Shown: positions 43,785 to 52,680 of the stretch, piece by piece | How the letters are laid out: each line of letters opens with the position of its first letter | Numbering within the stretch: the first letter of the stretch is position 1 | Source of the DNA: Chitinimonas sp036961565 | GTDB lineage: Bacteria; Pseudomonadota; Gammaproteobacteria; Burkholderiales; Chitinimonadaceae | Assembly (NCBI RefSeq): GCF_036961565.1 | Contig: NZ_JBAMDD010000002.1 | Location: 62,001-126,000 of the forward strand | Length of the DNA: 64,000 bases | Reading direction: 5' to 3' | The notes under the pieces: generated by a model | Databases searched by the model: none | What the model was told of the DNA's origin: nothing | The model's input: the letters and a program-made list of their open reading frames with translations, nothing else | Program-made: the position numbers and the translations under genes

Positions 43785-44906
43785 TCACATGCTACGGGCG
43801 GCTTTGATCTCGGCAGGCTGGATCAGCTCACCGGTCTTGTTGCCCCAGCTATTGCGGGTAAAGGTAATCGCCGCAGCGATTTCGGTATCGGACAGGGTCT
43901 TTTCCCATGCCGGCATGGCGCCCTTGCCCTTCAGCAGCAGATGCACCTGATCAGCCTTGGGGCCCACCACCATCTTGGAGCCATCCAACGCCGGGAAGGC
44001 ACCCTGGCCCTTGCCGTTGGCCTGGTGGCAGACGGCACAGTTGCTGTCGTAGACCTTCTGGCCGCGCGCCACCATCTCAGGCAGCGTCCAGACCTTGTTC
44101 GGATCGTCCTGGCTGGCGGCCATCAGCTTCTTCTGCTCGCCCACCCAGGCATCGTATTTCTCTTGCGAAACCACGTTCACCACGATGGGCATGAAGCCAT
44201 GGTCCTTGCCACACAGCTCTACGCACTGACCACGGTACACGCCTTCTTTCTCGGCCTTGAACCAGGTGTCACGTATATAGCCGGGGATGGCATCCTGCTT
44301 GACGGCGAAAGCCGGCACCCACCAAGAGTGGATCACATCATTGGCGGTCAGCAGCAGGCGTACGCGCTTGCCCACCGGCACCACAACGGGGTTGTCCACT
44401 TCCAGCATGTAGTCGGCATTGCGTACCGGCTTCTGGCCTTCGTAGTTCTCGTATTGTTCTTGCGGCGTAGCCAGGCGGCTGTGGAAGCTGATGCCCTCGT
44501 CGAGGTAGTCATAGCCCCACTTCCACTGATAGCCGGTGACCTTGATGGTCATATCGGCACCACGGGTGTCCTTCTGGGCAATGATGACCTTGGTGGCAGG
44601 CCAGGCCATGGCCACCAGGATCAGCGCCGGGATAATGGTCCAGACGATTTCCACCGTGGTGCTTTCGTGGAAATTGGCGGCCTTGTGGCCCGCTGCCTTA
44701 CGGTGCTTGAAGATGGAGTAGAACATCGCTCCAAATACCACCACGAAGATGACCGAGCAGATCACCAACAGGAAGGTATGGAGGTCATAAACCTCTTCAC
44801 CGAGTTTGGTAACAGGTGTCTGCAGATTGAGCTTGTAGTCTGCCAAGGCAGATAGGCTGGTGCCGAGCGCCAGCGCTGCAAACGACCAGGATGCGCGTTT
44901 TTTCAT
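43785..44906 (-). CDS. ctaC: Cytochrome c oxidase subunit II with fused cytochrome c domain
   Basis: From ATG 44906 (GGGGA ribosome site) the 373-residue protein has a signal peptide, two TM segments (~43-66 and ~86-106) and a CuA domain with His193 and the loop CVELCGKDHGFM (Cys228, Glu230, Cys232, His236, Met239). A C-terminal class I cytochrome c domain follows, with CAVCH (Cys290, Cys293, His294) and a likely axial Met in GKGAMPAW. This is a caa3-like subunit II that can take electrons through its own heme c. It is the first gene of the cox operon, downstream of an FNR-type palindrome. Confidence 0.97.
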   Translation of the reverse strand: MKKRASWSFAALALGTSLSALADYKLNLQTPVTKLGEEVYDLHTFLLVICSVIFVVVFGAMFYSIFKHRKAAGHKAANFHESTTVEIVWTIIPALILVAMAWPATKVIIAQKDTRGADMTIKVTGYQWKWGYDYLDEGISFHSRLATPQEQYENYEGQKPVRNADYMLEVDNPVVVPVGKRVRLLLTANDVIHSWWVPAFAVKQDAIPGYIRDTWFKAEKEGVYRGQCVELCGKDHGFMPIVVNVVSQEKYDAWVGEQKKLMAASQDDPNKVWTLPEMVARGQKVYDSNCAVCHQANGKGQGAFPALDGSKMVVGPKADQVHLLLKGKGAMPAWEKTLSDTEIAAAITFTRNSWGNKTGELIQPAEIKAARSM

Positions 44907-44987
44907 GTTGTCCCCATGACGGAACGCCCACGGATGCAGGCGTCTTTTCCCTCTGCGCCGGTGTTCCGGCGTCGTGTCTGTTTCGCG

Positions 44988-45015
44988 ACATGTCTTGATG
45001 ACGATCAAGGCATGT
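44988..45015. promoter_or_regulatory. FNR/ANR-type palindrome upstream of the cox operon
   Basis: TTGATGACGATCAA (44995-45008) is an exact match to TTGATN4ATCAA, the FNR/ANR consensus. It sits in a longer inverted repeat: ACATG (44988-44992) and CATGT (45011-45015) flank CTTGAT/ATCAAG. It lies about 90 bases before the coxB ATG. Oxygen-dependent control is inferred. Confidence 0.65.
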
Positions 45016-45083
45016 GGCAAAAAGTCGCACGTATGCTAGCAGAGCTGTCGGGGCGGCTCAACGGCAGTTCAGGGCCGAAGTCC

Positions 45084-45779
45084 TTATTTGATAAGCATTT
45101 TGAGCTCAAATCCGAGCATTTGCTCTTGATTCGACTCGGCTTTTTGCCCGGCAGAGAAATTAGGGATCACCCCAAGGCAGGGGGCCGCAATGTGTTGCGT
45201 TAAATAGGCAAGATTGTCTTCGCGCGCACGCATGGCCGGATCCACACAGTTGGCCACCCAGCCCGCCATGGGCAAGCCGCGCGCCGCAATGGCCGCCACT
45301 GTCAGCATGGCGTGGTTCAGGCAACCCAGCCGCAGGCCCACCACCAGGATCACAGGCAGCCCCAGCCTGACGGCCAGGTCTGCCATGGTATGGTTGTCGT
45401 CCAGCGGCGCCAGCCAGCCCCCGGCCCCTTCCACCAGCACCAGCTCAGCCTGTCTTTGCAGTTGCTGGTAGCGTGCCTGTATCAGGCCGATATCAATCGC
45501 CACGCCGGCGCCGCGTGCCGCCAGATGCGGCGAAACAGGCGGCACAAAGGCATAGGGATTGGTCAGGGTACGGGGCGCCACCACATTGCCAGCAGCCTCA
45601 TGGGCCAGCACATCTTCGTTATCCAGACCACCGTGCGGCCCCGGCACGCAGCCCGAGGCGACCGGCTTCATGCCAACCGCCTGCATGCCACCCGCCACGG
45701 CAGCACGCAGCAGGAGGCAGGTGGCAACCGTCTTGCCTACCTCGGTATCGGTGCCGGTGATGAAATAGCCATGGGCCAT
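45084..45779 (-). CDS. bioD: Dethiobiotin synthetase
   Basis: From ATG 45779 (GAGG ribosome site) the 231-residue protein has the P-loop GTDTEVGKT (9-17), VGMKPVASG, LVLVEGAGGWLAPL and the GWVANCVDP element. It makes dethiobiotin from diaminopelargonate, CO2 and ATP in biotin synthesis. It starts seven bases after bioC. bioA, bioB and bioF are not in the window. Confidence 0.95.
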   Translation of the reverse strand: MAHGYFITGTDTEVGKTVATCLLLRAAVAGGMQAVGMKPVASGCVPGPHGGLDNEDVLAHEAAGNVVAPRTLTNPYAFVPPVSPHLAARGAGVAIDIGLIQARYQQLQRQAELVLVEGAGGWLAPLDDNHTMADLAVRLGLPVILVVGLRLGCLNHAMLTVAAIAARGLPMAGWVANCVDPAMRAREDNLAYLTQHIAAPCLGVIPNFSAGQKAESNQEQMLGFELKMLIK

Positions 45780-45786
45780 ACCAACC

Positions 45787-46662
45787 TCAAGTCTTGGGGC
45801 GGGGGCGGAACTCGATGACCTGACGGCCATCAGCCAGTTGCGGCTTGGGTTGCGGCTTCCAGGCGTGACCATAGACCACTTCATAAGTGGCTGGCAGCTT
45901 GCCATCACGGCGCAACTGCTCATAGGCCGCCTCGGCACGGGCAAAAGCCTGCTTGCCCATCAGGCCACGGCTACGCCCCATGGCGACATTGTGGGCGCCG
46001 ATAGCTTTTAGATCGCGCATCACGCTGCGGACATCTGCGTAGGTCAGCACGATTTTTTCCATATCCATGACGGGCGCAGAAAAACCGGCATGACTCAGGG
46101 CATCGCCCAGATCGTGCATATCGATAAAACGGTTCACATGGGGCTTGTCATCCACCTGGCCAAAAGCCTGTTTCAGCTCCAGCAGGGTATCCGGCCCGAA
46201 GGTACTGAACATCAGCAAGCCCTCTGGCCGCAGCACACGATGGCACTCGCGGAATGCCGCATCGGGCTCGTTCAGCCATTGCATGGCCAGACTGCTCCAT
46301 ACCAGGTCTACCGAATCATTGGCCAGCGGCAGGGATTCCAGATCGGCGCACACCTGCCAGTGGCGTTTGCCGAATACCTTGCCCAACAAGCCTATCCGGC
46401 TAGCCGCCACCTTGAGCATGGCCATGGCCAGGTCCAGCTCGATCAGCCTGGCATCCGGATAGCGGCTACGCAGCTTGGGGCCGGCATAACCGGTACCGCA
46501 GCCTGCATCGAGCATCTGTGCAGGTGCCAGCTTGACCAGTTCCAGCCGCTCGAACATACGATCGGCCACTTCGCGCTGCAATACCGCCGCGCCATCATAG
46601 GTGCGCGCCGAGCGCTCAAAGGCGCGGCGCACCTGCGATTTATCGGTGTAGAAACTTTCCAT
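45787..46662 (-). CDS. bioC: Malonyl-ACP O-methyltransferase
   Basis: The protein of about 291 residues has the BioC start pattern DKSQVRRAFERSARTYDGAA, the SAM-binding LDAGCGTGY, LDLAMAMLK, DLVWSSLAMQWLN and LLMFSTFGPDTL. It methylates malonyl-ACP to begin pimelate synthesis. ATG 46662 (GGTGG upstream) fits the family; ATG 46677 is in frame. It forms a bioC-bioD pair. Confidence 0.93.
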   Translation of the reverse strand: MESFYTDKSQVRRAFERSARTYDGAAVLQREVADRMFERLELVKLAPAQMLDAGCGTGYAGPKLRSRYPDARLIELDLAMAMLKVAASRIGLLGKVFGKRHWQVCADLESLPLANDSVDLVWSSLAMQWLNEPDAAFRECHRVLRPEGLLMFSTFGPDTLLELKQAFGQVDDKPHVNRFIDMHDLGDALSHAGFSAPVMDMEKIVLTYADVRSVMRDLKAIGAHNVAMGRSRGLMGKQAFARAEAAYEQLRRDGKLPATYEVVYGHAWKPQPKPQLADGRQVIEFRPRPKT

Positions 46663-46684
46663 GGGTACTGCCACCATCAATCCA

Positions 46685-47323
46685 TCAGGCCCGTGCAGCC
46701 ATGCGGCTATGCACCAGCTTGATCAACATGGGCAAGAGGGAGAGCACCACCACCACCACCACCATCAGCGACAGATTGTTCTTGATGAAGGGGACGTGGC
46801 CAAACTGGTAGCCCAGCGTCACCAGCGAGCCCACCCAGGCCAGGGTACCAACCACGCTGAAGAACAGGAACTTGCCATACGCCATATGCGCCATACCCGC
46901 CACAAAAGGCGCAAAGGTACGGACGATAGGCAGGAAGCGTGCCATGGCCACGGTCTTGCCGCCATGGCGCTGATAGAAGTCCTTGGTGCGCTCCAGGTAG
47001 TCGCGCCGGAATACCTTGGACGACGGGTTGCTGAACAGGCGCTCGCCAGCACTGCGGCCTATCACATAGTTGACGCTGTCACCCAGTATGGCCGCCACAA
47101 TCAGGCAGCCAGCCAGCAGGAAGGGGTCCATACCGCCCTGTGCCGCCACCGCGCCCGCCACAAACAGCAAGGAATCGCCCGGCAGGAAGGGCATGACGAC
47201 CAGCCCGGTCTCACAGAAGATGACCAGGAACAGGATGACGTAGATCCAGGGGCCATACTGCGACACCATCATGGCCAGAAACTGGTCCAGATGGAGAATG
47301 ATGTCTATCAGGTTGAAATCCAA
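46685..47323 (-). CDS. DedA-family membrane protein
   Basis: The 212-residue protein has five to six TM segments and DedA signatures: FCETGLVVMPFLPGDSLLF with the acidic Glu, then YVIGRSAG and ARFLPIVRTFAPFVAG with the two essential-type Arg residues. Members support membrane homeostasis as probable lipid transporters. The start appears to be TTG at 47323 with GGGA upstream. It precedes bioC by a few bases. Confidence 0.92.
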   Translation of the reverse strand: MDFNLIDIILHLDQFLAMMVSQYGPWIYVILFLVIFCETGLVVMPFLPGDSLLFVAGAVAAQGGMDPFLLAGCLIVAAILGDSVNYVIGRSAGERLFSNPSSKVFRRDYLERTKDFYQRHGGKTVAMARFLPIVRTFAPFVAGMAHMAYGKFLFFSVVGTLAWVGSLVTLGYQFGHVPFIKNNLSLMVVVVVVLSLLPMLIKLVHSRMAARA

Positions 47324-47412
47324 GGCTACATCCCGGCAGGTGAATCAGGGCCTTACCCTAGGCAAAGGCCAGCAAGCGGTCGACTACAAGCGGTAGGCTA
47401 CAAATGGACAAA

Positions 47413-47450
47413 GCCGGCAGCACAACCCAAACCCAGGTCGTACTGCCGGC
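47413..47450 (-). terminator. Terminator-like hairpin after secF
   Basis: GCCGGCAG (47413-47420) and CTGCCGGC (47443-47450) form an 8-bp stem with a 22-base loop. Read on the minus strand the stem is followed by TTTGTCC. It would end the yajC-secD-secF transcript. Confidence 0.45.
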
Positions 47451-47462
47451 GAGCATCCCGAA

Positions 47463-48413
47463 TCAAACGACCGCTTCTTCCTTGACCCTGACTGGCTTGA
47501 CCATGCTTTCGCGGGTCAGGCCAAACAGCAGCAGCAGGGGCGAGGCCACCAGCACGGAAGAGTAGATACCAAATACGATACCAATGGTCAGCGCCATGGC
47601 GAAACCATGCAGGGCCGGGCCACCGAACAGCAGCATGGCCAGCACCATCACTTCGGTCGAGCCGTGGGTAATCACGGTACGACTCATGGTGGCAGTGATA
47701 GCGTTGTCTATCACCTCATTGATGCCCTTGCCACGCATGCCGGCCTTGCGGAAGTTTTCGCGGATACGGTCGAACACCACCACCGATTCGTTCACGGAGT
47801 AACCCAGCACCGCCAGCACCGCCGCCAGCACGGTAAGCGAGAACTCCCACTGGAAGAAGGCGAATACACCGAGAATGATCACCACGTCATGCAGGTTGGC
47901 GATGATGGCCGACACAGCAAAACGCCACTCGAAGCGTATACCCAAGTAGATGATGATGCCGACGCACACCAGGGCCAGGGCAGTCAGGCCATGGGTCACC
48001 AGCTCTTCGCCCACCGACGGACCAACGAACTCCACCTTGCGGCTCTCGACCTTGGCATCGGTCTTGCGCAGCTCGGCCATCACCGTCTCGGACAACTTGG
48101 CGCTGGTGATATTGCTGACATTGGGCAGACGTATCATTACGTCACGCGGGCTGCCCAAGAGTTGCACCTGGATTTCCTGGTGCTTGCCACTGAGGTTGAG
48201 GGCCTCGACCGTATGCCGCACCTGGTTAGGGTCGGCCGGCTGGCTGTAGCGCACCTCCAGTACCGTACCGCCGGTGAACTCGATACTGAGATTGAGCCCC
48301 TTGTAGAACAGGAAGAACACCGCGAGCAGGAAGGTGGCGAGCGAGATGGTCGTCGTCAGCCGCCCATAGCTCATGAACGGTATGTCTTTTTTAAGGTGGA
48401 ACATTTCCAACAT
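47463..48413 (-). CDS. secF: Protein translocase subunit SecF
   Basis: The 316-residue protein has six TM segments. SecF motifs are LSIEFTGGTVLEVRY in the first periplasmic domain, FVGPSVGEELVTHGL, AVLAVLGYSVNESVVVFDRIREN and RTVITHGSTEVMVLAMLLFGG. With SecD and YajC it uses the proton gradient to pull exported proteins through SecYEG. GGAAG precedes the ATG; it follows secD after 12 bases. Confidence 0.97.
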   Translation of the reverse strand: MLEMFHLKKDIPFMSYGRLTTTISLATFLLAVFFLFYKGLNLSIEFTGGTVLEVRYSQPADPNQVRHTVEALNLSGKHQEIQVQLLGSPRDVMIRLPNVSNITSAKLSETVMAELRKTDAKVESRKVEFVGPSVGEELVTHGLTALALVCVGIIIYLGIRFEWRFAVSAIIANLHDVVIILGVFAFFQWEFSLTVLAAVLAVLGYSVNESVVVFDRIRENFRKAGMRGKGINEVIDNAITATMSRTVITHGSTEVMVLAMLLFGGPALHGFAMALTIGIVFGIYSSVLVASPLLLLFGLTRESMVKPVRVKEEAVV

Positions 48414-48425
48414 GATCTTGCTTCC

Positions 48426-50249
48426 TTATACAGCCAGCGACGTGACCTTGCGGCGGTAGCCGTAGATCAGGTTGACGAGAGCGCGCGACACCACCACGGC
48501 AGAGAACATCGAGGTGATGATGCCCAGGCAATGCACCACAGCAAAGCCACGCACCGCGCCCGAACCAAAGATCAACAGCGCCACACCGGCAATCAGGGTG
48601 GTGATGTTGGAATCCAGGATGGTGGCCCAGGCATGCTCGTAACCGGCCTTGATGGCCGTTTGCGGTGGCACGCCAGCCCGCACCTCTTCCCGTATGCGCT
48701 CATTGATCAGCACGTTGGAGTCAATCGCCATACCCAGGGTCAGCGCAATGGCGGCAATGCCTGGCAGGGTCAGGGTAGTGCTCAGCACCGACAGCAGCGC
48801 GATCAGGAACACCAGGTTGGCTCCCAGGGCCAGCGAAGCGGTCACGCCGAACATGCGGTAGTAGATGATCATGAACAGGACCACAGCACCAAAGCCGTAG
48901 AACATCGAGTTGAAACCCTTCTCGATATTCTCCTTACCCAGGCTAGGGCCTATGGTGCGCTCTTCCACCACTTCCATGGGAGCAGCCAGCGAACCGGCGC
49001 GCAAGAGCAGTGCAGTATCGTTGGCATCAGCCGTGGACATGGAACCGGTGATCTGCACCCGGCCACCGCCAATTTCACCGCGTATGACCGGGGCGGTCAC
49101 CACCTGGCCCTTGCCCTTTTCCACCAGCACCATGGCCATGCGCTTGCCGATATTCTCGGCCGTCAGTTGGCGGAAGATATTAGCGCCCGCCGAATCCAGG
49201 CCAATATGCACGGCCGGCTGGTTCTGGTCGTCAAAGCCAGCCTGGGCATCATTGATGTTCTCACCGGTCAGCTCTACATCGGTCTTCAGCAGGATGGGGC
49301 GGTTGCCACGCGGATCCAACTCCTCCAGCAACTCGTAGCCAGCCGGCACCCTACCAGCCAGGGCTTCGGCCAGCTTGGCGCTGTCTTCCTCCACCATGCG
49401 CACTTCCAGCGTGGCGGTACGGCCGATAATGTCCTTGGCACGGGCAGTATCCTGCACGCCTGGCAACTGCACCACGATGCGATCAGCACCCTGCTGCTGG
49501 ATCACGGGCTCGGTGGTGCCCAGCTCATTCACCCGATTATGCAGGGTGGCGATATTCTGTTTCACCGCATCGGATTGAATACGGCGCTGCTCCTCATCCG
49601 TCAGCGTCAGCAACAGACGGTAGCCGCCTTCACCGCTTTGCTGGGCGATCTGCACGGTAGGCAGCGAACGCTCGATCGCCTTGCGGCTCTCCTTCAAGGT
49701 CGCCTCATCGCGCAGCTGTATTTCCACCCCGGTGGCTAGGCGCTTGATGCTGCCGGCTCGTATCTTCTTGTCCTTGAGTTCACGCCGTACATCGCCGGCC
49801 ACCCGCTCATAGGCCTTGTCGACTGCGGCACGCATATCCACCTGCATCAGGAAATGCACGCCACCGCGCAAGTCCAGGCCCAGCGCCATGGGCTTGGCAT
49901 GCAACTGAGCCAGCCAGCCCGGGGTATTGGGCAGCAGGTTCAGGGCCACCACATAGTCGTCGCCCAGCGCCTCTTGTATGGCCGTCTTGGCCTTCAGCTG
50001 CGCCTCGGTGCCGGCAAACTTCACCTTCAGGCTATTGTTCTCGAGGAAGGCACCCTCTGGCTGGATCTTGGCTGCCTGCAGCAGCTTCTCGATCCTGTCC
50101 ATCACGGCCGTATCCACCTTTACGCTGGAGCGCGTACCGGATATCTGCACAGCAGGGGTTTCGCCATAGCGATTGGGCAGGGCGTAGATCAAACCGGCCA
50201 CCAGGGCGATCAGGATGATCAGGTTTTTCCAGAGGGGATAACGATTCAT
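48426..50249 (-). CDS. secD: Protein translocase subunit SecD
   Basis: From ATG 50249 the 607-residue protein has a first TM (~8-25), a large periplasmic domain and a cluster of five TM segments at the end. SecD motifs are LGLDLRGGVHFLMQVD, LPGVQDTARAKDIIG, PTLGMAIDSNVLINERIREE in the LTLGMAID form, and ATILDSNITTLIAG. It forms the secretion motor with SecF. Confidence 0.97.
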   Translation of the reverse strand: MNRYPLWKNLIILIALVAGLIYALPNRYGETPAVQISGTRSSVKVDTAVMDRIEKLLQAAKIQPEGAFLENNSLKVKFAGTEAQLKAKTAIQEALGDDYVVALNLLPNTPGWLAQLHAKPMALGLDLRGGVHFLMQVDMRAAVDKAYERVAGDVRRELKDKKIRAGSIKRLATGVEIQLRDEATLKESRKAIERSLPTVQIAQQSGEGGYRLLLTLTDEEQRRIQSDAVKQNIATLHNRVNELGTTEPVIQQQGADRIVVQLPGVQDTARAKDIIGRTATLEVRMVEEDSAKLAEALAGRVPAGYELLEELDPRGNRPILLKTDVELTGENINDAQAGFDDQNQPAVHIGLDSAGANIFRQLTAENIGKRMAMVLVEKGKGQVVTAPVIRGEIGGGRVQITGSMSTADANDTALLLRAGSLAAPMEVVEERTIGPSLGKENIEKGFNSMFYGFGAVVLFMIIYYRMFGVTASLALGANLVFLIALLSVLSTTLTLPGIAAIALTLGMAIDSNVLINERIREEVRAGVPPQTAIKAGYEHAWATILDSNITTLIAGVALLIFGSGAVRGFAVVHCLGIITSMFSAVVVSRALVNLIYGYRRKVTSLAV

Positions 50250-50287
50250 GGCGGGGCAACCCGTGCGGCACATGGCCGAATGAAGAG

Positions 50288-50310
50288 CGGGCAGCCCACA
50301 GGGCTGCCCG
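50288..50310. other. Perfect 10-bp hairpin between yajC and secD
   Basis: CGGGCAGCCC (50288-50297), loop ACA, GGGCTGCCCG (50301-50310), just after the yajC stop. On the minus strand it is followed by CTCTTCATTC, a weak U-tract. It could be a partial terminator or an mRNA-processing stem that sets secD level. Confidence 0.5.
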
Positions 50311-50318
50311 ATTGAAAC

Positions 50319-50645
50319 TTAGCGTTGAGCTTTGATCGTGCCTTTTTCCAGCTTGGCGGCAACAGCGCCACGCTGAATGACGATTTCCACGCCATCGGCT
50401 ATTTCTATGGTCAGGTGCTGTTCGCCAGCCTTGACCACACGACCCAGGATACCGCCATTGGTGACCAGCTCATCACCCTTGCCGATGGCGTCTATCATGG
50501 CCTTTTGTTCCTTCATGCGCTTTTGCTGCGGACGTATCAGCATAAAGTAGAACAGCACGAAGATGACGGCCATGGGGGCCAATTGCAGCAACAGCGAGCT
50601 CTCAGCAGCCTGGGCCGGTGCAGCGTAAGCGGGGGAAATGAACAT
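50319..50645 (-). CDS. yajC: Preprotein translocase accessory subunit YajC
   Basis: From ATG 50645 (GGGA ribosome site) the 108-residue protein has one TM segment (~18-40: APMAVIFVLFYFMLIRPQQK) and a cytoplasmic domain with GDELVTNGGILGRV and ADGVEIVIQRGAV. It joins SecDF. An in-frame extension from 50756 is not supported. Confidence 0.96.
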   Translation of the reverse strand: MFISPAYAAPAQAAESSLLLQLAPMAVIFVLFYFMLIRPQQKRMKEQKAMIDAIGKGDELVTNGGILGRVVKAGEQHLTIEIADGVEIVIQRGAVAAKLEKGTIKAQR

Positions 50646-50836
50646 GGGTAAATCCCGGTAAGCATTGAAAAAACAAGCCGCGCATTCTAGCCCCCCACGG
50701 GGGCAAAATCCACCAGCGACCGATGACGATAGCGTATTAGATGATGGTCGGCGCAACAGTTCACAAGACCGGCGACTAAAATAAGCAGCAGATGCTGGTC
50801 ACACCAAGCCAGCCCACCCACAAAAAGGACTCCGAC

Positions 50837-51421
50837 ATGCGCATCCTCCCCTTACTCCTGGCCTGCCTGATTGCCGCCCCTGCACTGGCCGGCGACGCCG
50901 TGGCAGAGGCTTACAACGCCGAAAAAACCCGCATCGCCGACGCTTACAAGCAAGCCGTGGCGGAATGCAAGGAACAACGCGGCCCGCAGCACAAGCAGTG
51001 TAAAAAGACGGCGGACCGCGCACGGCAAGATAGTCTCAAGATGGCCAGCCGCGAGCGCGACGCCGCACTCAAGTGCCGCAACAGTTGCGGCCTGGTCACC
51101 GAGGTGAAGCAACAGGAGCGTGATGGTGATAGCACGGGCGTAGGCGTAGTGGGCGGCGGCGTGGCCGGTGCCGTGATAGGCCGGCAGATGGCAGGTAACG
51201 ATGCCAGCAGCTCCACCAAGAACGTCGCCACCGCCATCGGCGCTGTAGGCGGTGCCCTGCTGGGCAAGAAGATCGAGGAGAAGGCCCGTCGCCACAAGGT
51301 CTGGCAGGTGAGCTTCCGGCTGTACAACGGCGAGGTGGCCCATGCCGAGTTCAACGAAGACCCCGGCATGCAACCCGGCGACAAGGTGGCCGTCAAGGAC
51401 GGCAAGCTGATGAAGCGCTGA
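50837..51421 (+). CDS. Glycine-zipper outer-membrane-type protein
   Basis: From ATG 50837 (AAGGA ribosome site) the 194-residue protein has a signal peptide (MRILPLLLACLIAAPALA), a charged, Cys-containing helical region (~20-100) and a glycine-zipper 2TM segment (GVGVVGGGVAGAVIGRQMAG and IGAVGGALLGKKIEE) as in the 17-kDa antigen/SlyB group. The end (VWQVSFRLYNGEVAHAEF, GDKVAVKDGKL) is the usual small beta domain. The N-terminal helical region with four Cys is unusual. It lies on the plus strand between tgt and yajC and so breaks the common tgt-yajC order. Confidence 0.85.
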   Translation: MRILPLLLACLIAAPALAGDAVAEAYNAEKTRIADAYKQAVAECKEQRGPQHKQCKKTADRARQDSLKMASRERDAALKCRNSCGLVTEVKQQERDGDSTGVGVVGGGVAGAVIGRQMAGNDASSSTKNVATAIGAVGGALLGKKIEEKARRHKVWQVSFRLYNGEVAHAEFNEDPGMQPGDKVAVKDGKLMKR

Positions 51422-51475
51422 TCAGGCCAAGCACGAGCAGGAGGTGGCGGCTAGCCCCAGCGCCCCTTCCCTGGG

Positions 51476-52603
51476 TCAGTCCACACCGCGCCCACGTTCG
51501 GCATGGAACTGCGCCACAAACTCGGCAAACTGACCGGCCTCGATGGCCGCACGCATTTGCGCCATCAGCCACTGGTAGTAGTAGAGGTTGTGGATGGTAT
51601 TGAGCCGCGCACCCAGTATCTCGCCCGTACGGAACAAATGGTGCAGGTAGGACCGGCTGAAGTTACGGCAGGCGTAGCAGCCACAGCTTTCATCGAGCGG
51701 CCGCACATCGTCCTTGTAACGCGCATTCTTGACCTTGACATCGCCCCAGCGGGTAAATAGCCAACCGTTACGGGCATTGCGGGTAGGCATGACGCAGTCG
51801 AACATGTCTATGCCCTGCGACACCCCGAAGACCAGATCCTCCGGCGTACCCACCCCCATCAGGTAACGGGGCTTGTGGGCTGGCAGCCTGGGGGCGGTAT
51901 GCGCCAGGATGCGGGCAAAATCCTCCTTGGGCTCGCCCACGCTCAGCCCACCTATGGCAAAGCCGTGGAAGCCTATCTCCTCCAGCCCCGCCAGGCTTTC
52001 TTCGCGCAAGCGCTCATGCATGCCACCCTGCACGATGCCGAACAAGGCATTGGGGTTCTGCAGGCGCTCGAACTCTTCTTTGGAACGTCTCGCCCAGCGA
52101 GCCGACATGCGCATGGAGGCGGCGGCCGTCTTCTCATCGGCCGGATAGGGCGTGCACTCGTCAAAGATCATGACGATATCGGAGTTGAGCACATCCTGTA
52201 TCTGCATCGACACCTCGGGCGTCAGGAACAGCCTGTCGCCATTGACCGGCGACTGGAACTTGACCCCCTCCTCGCTGATCTTGCGCAAGGCACCCAGGCT
52301 GAACACCTGGAAGCCACCCGAATCCGTCAGGATGGGCTTGTCCCAGCCCATGAAGCGATGCAGGCCCTCGTGCTTGGCGATCACCTCCAGACCCGGCCGT
52401 AGCCAGAGGTGGAAGGTATTGCCCAGCACAATCTGCGCACCTATCTCGTCCAGCTCATTGGGCGCCATGGCCTTGACCGTGCCATAGGTCCCCACGGGCA
52501 TGAAGACAGGCGTCTCCACCACCCCATGGTTGAGTTCCACGCTACCGCGGCGGGCGCCGTGGCTGGTGGTCTTGAGGGTAAAGCTCAGGCCGTTGTCCGG
52601 CAT
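51476..52603 (-). CDS. tgt: tRNA-guanine transglycosylase
   Basis: The 375-residue protein has ILTDSGGFQVFSLG (active-site Asp), FDECTPYP, MGVGTPEDLVFGV, MFDCVMPTRNARNG and the zinc site CGCYACRNFSRSYLHHL. It swaps guanine 34 for preQ1 in GUN-anticodon tRNAs. AAGGAG precedes the ATG. The next step of queuosine synthesis is queA, two genes upstream. Confidence 0.97.
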   Translation of the reverse strand: MPDNGLSFTLKTTSHGARRGSVELNHGVVETPVFMPVGTYGTVKAMAPNELDEIGAQIVLGNTFHLWLRPGLEVIAKHEGLHRFMGWDKPILTDSGGFQVFSLGALRKISEEGVKFQSPVNGDRLFLTPEVSMQIQDVLNSDIVMIFDECTPYPADEKTAAASMRMSARWARRSKEEFERLQNPNALFGIVQGGMHERLREESLAGLEEIGFHGFAIGGLSVGEPKEDFARILAHTAPRLPAHKPRYLMGVGTPEDLVFGVSQGIDMFDCVMPTRNARNGWLFTRWGDVKVKNARYKDDVRPLDESCGCYACRNFSRSYLHHLFRTGEILGARLNTIHNLYYYQWLMAQMRAAIEAGQFAEFVAQFHAERGRGVD

Positions 52604-52680
52604 GGTATGACTCCTTGCACCACCGGGTACACAGCCCGGCGCGCGTCAGTGTTAGCAAAACAGGAAACCGCGAGCCATGC

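Noticed and set aside
42127..43950. 607-codon plus-strand open frame
   Set aside because: It is antisense to cytochrome oxidase subunit I. There is no start context and no domain.
47607..49739. 710-codon plus-strand open frame
   Set aside because: It is antisense to secF and secD, which are certain. Its His/Gln-rich composition is typical of a shadow frame.
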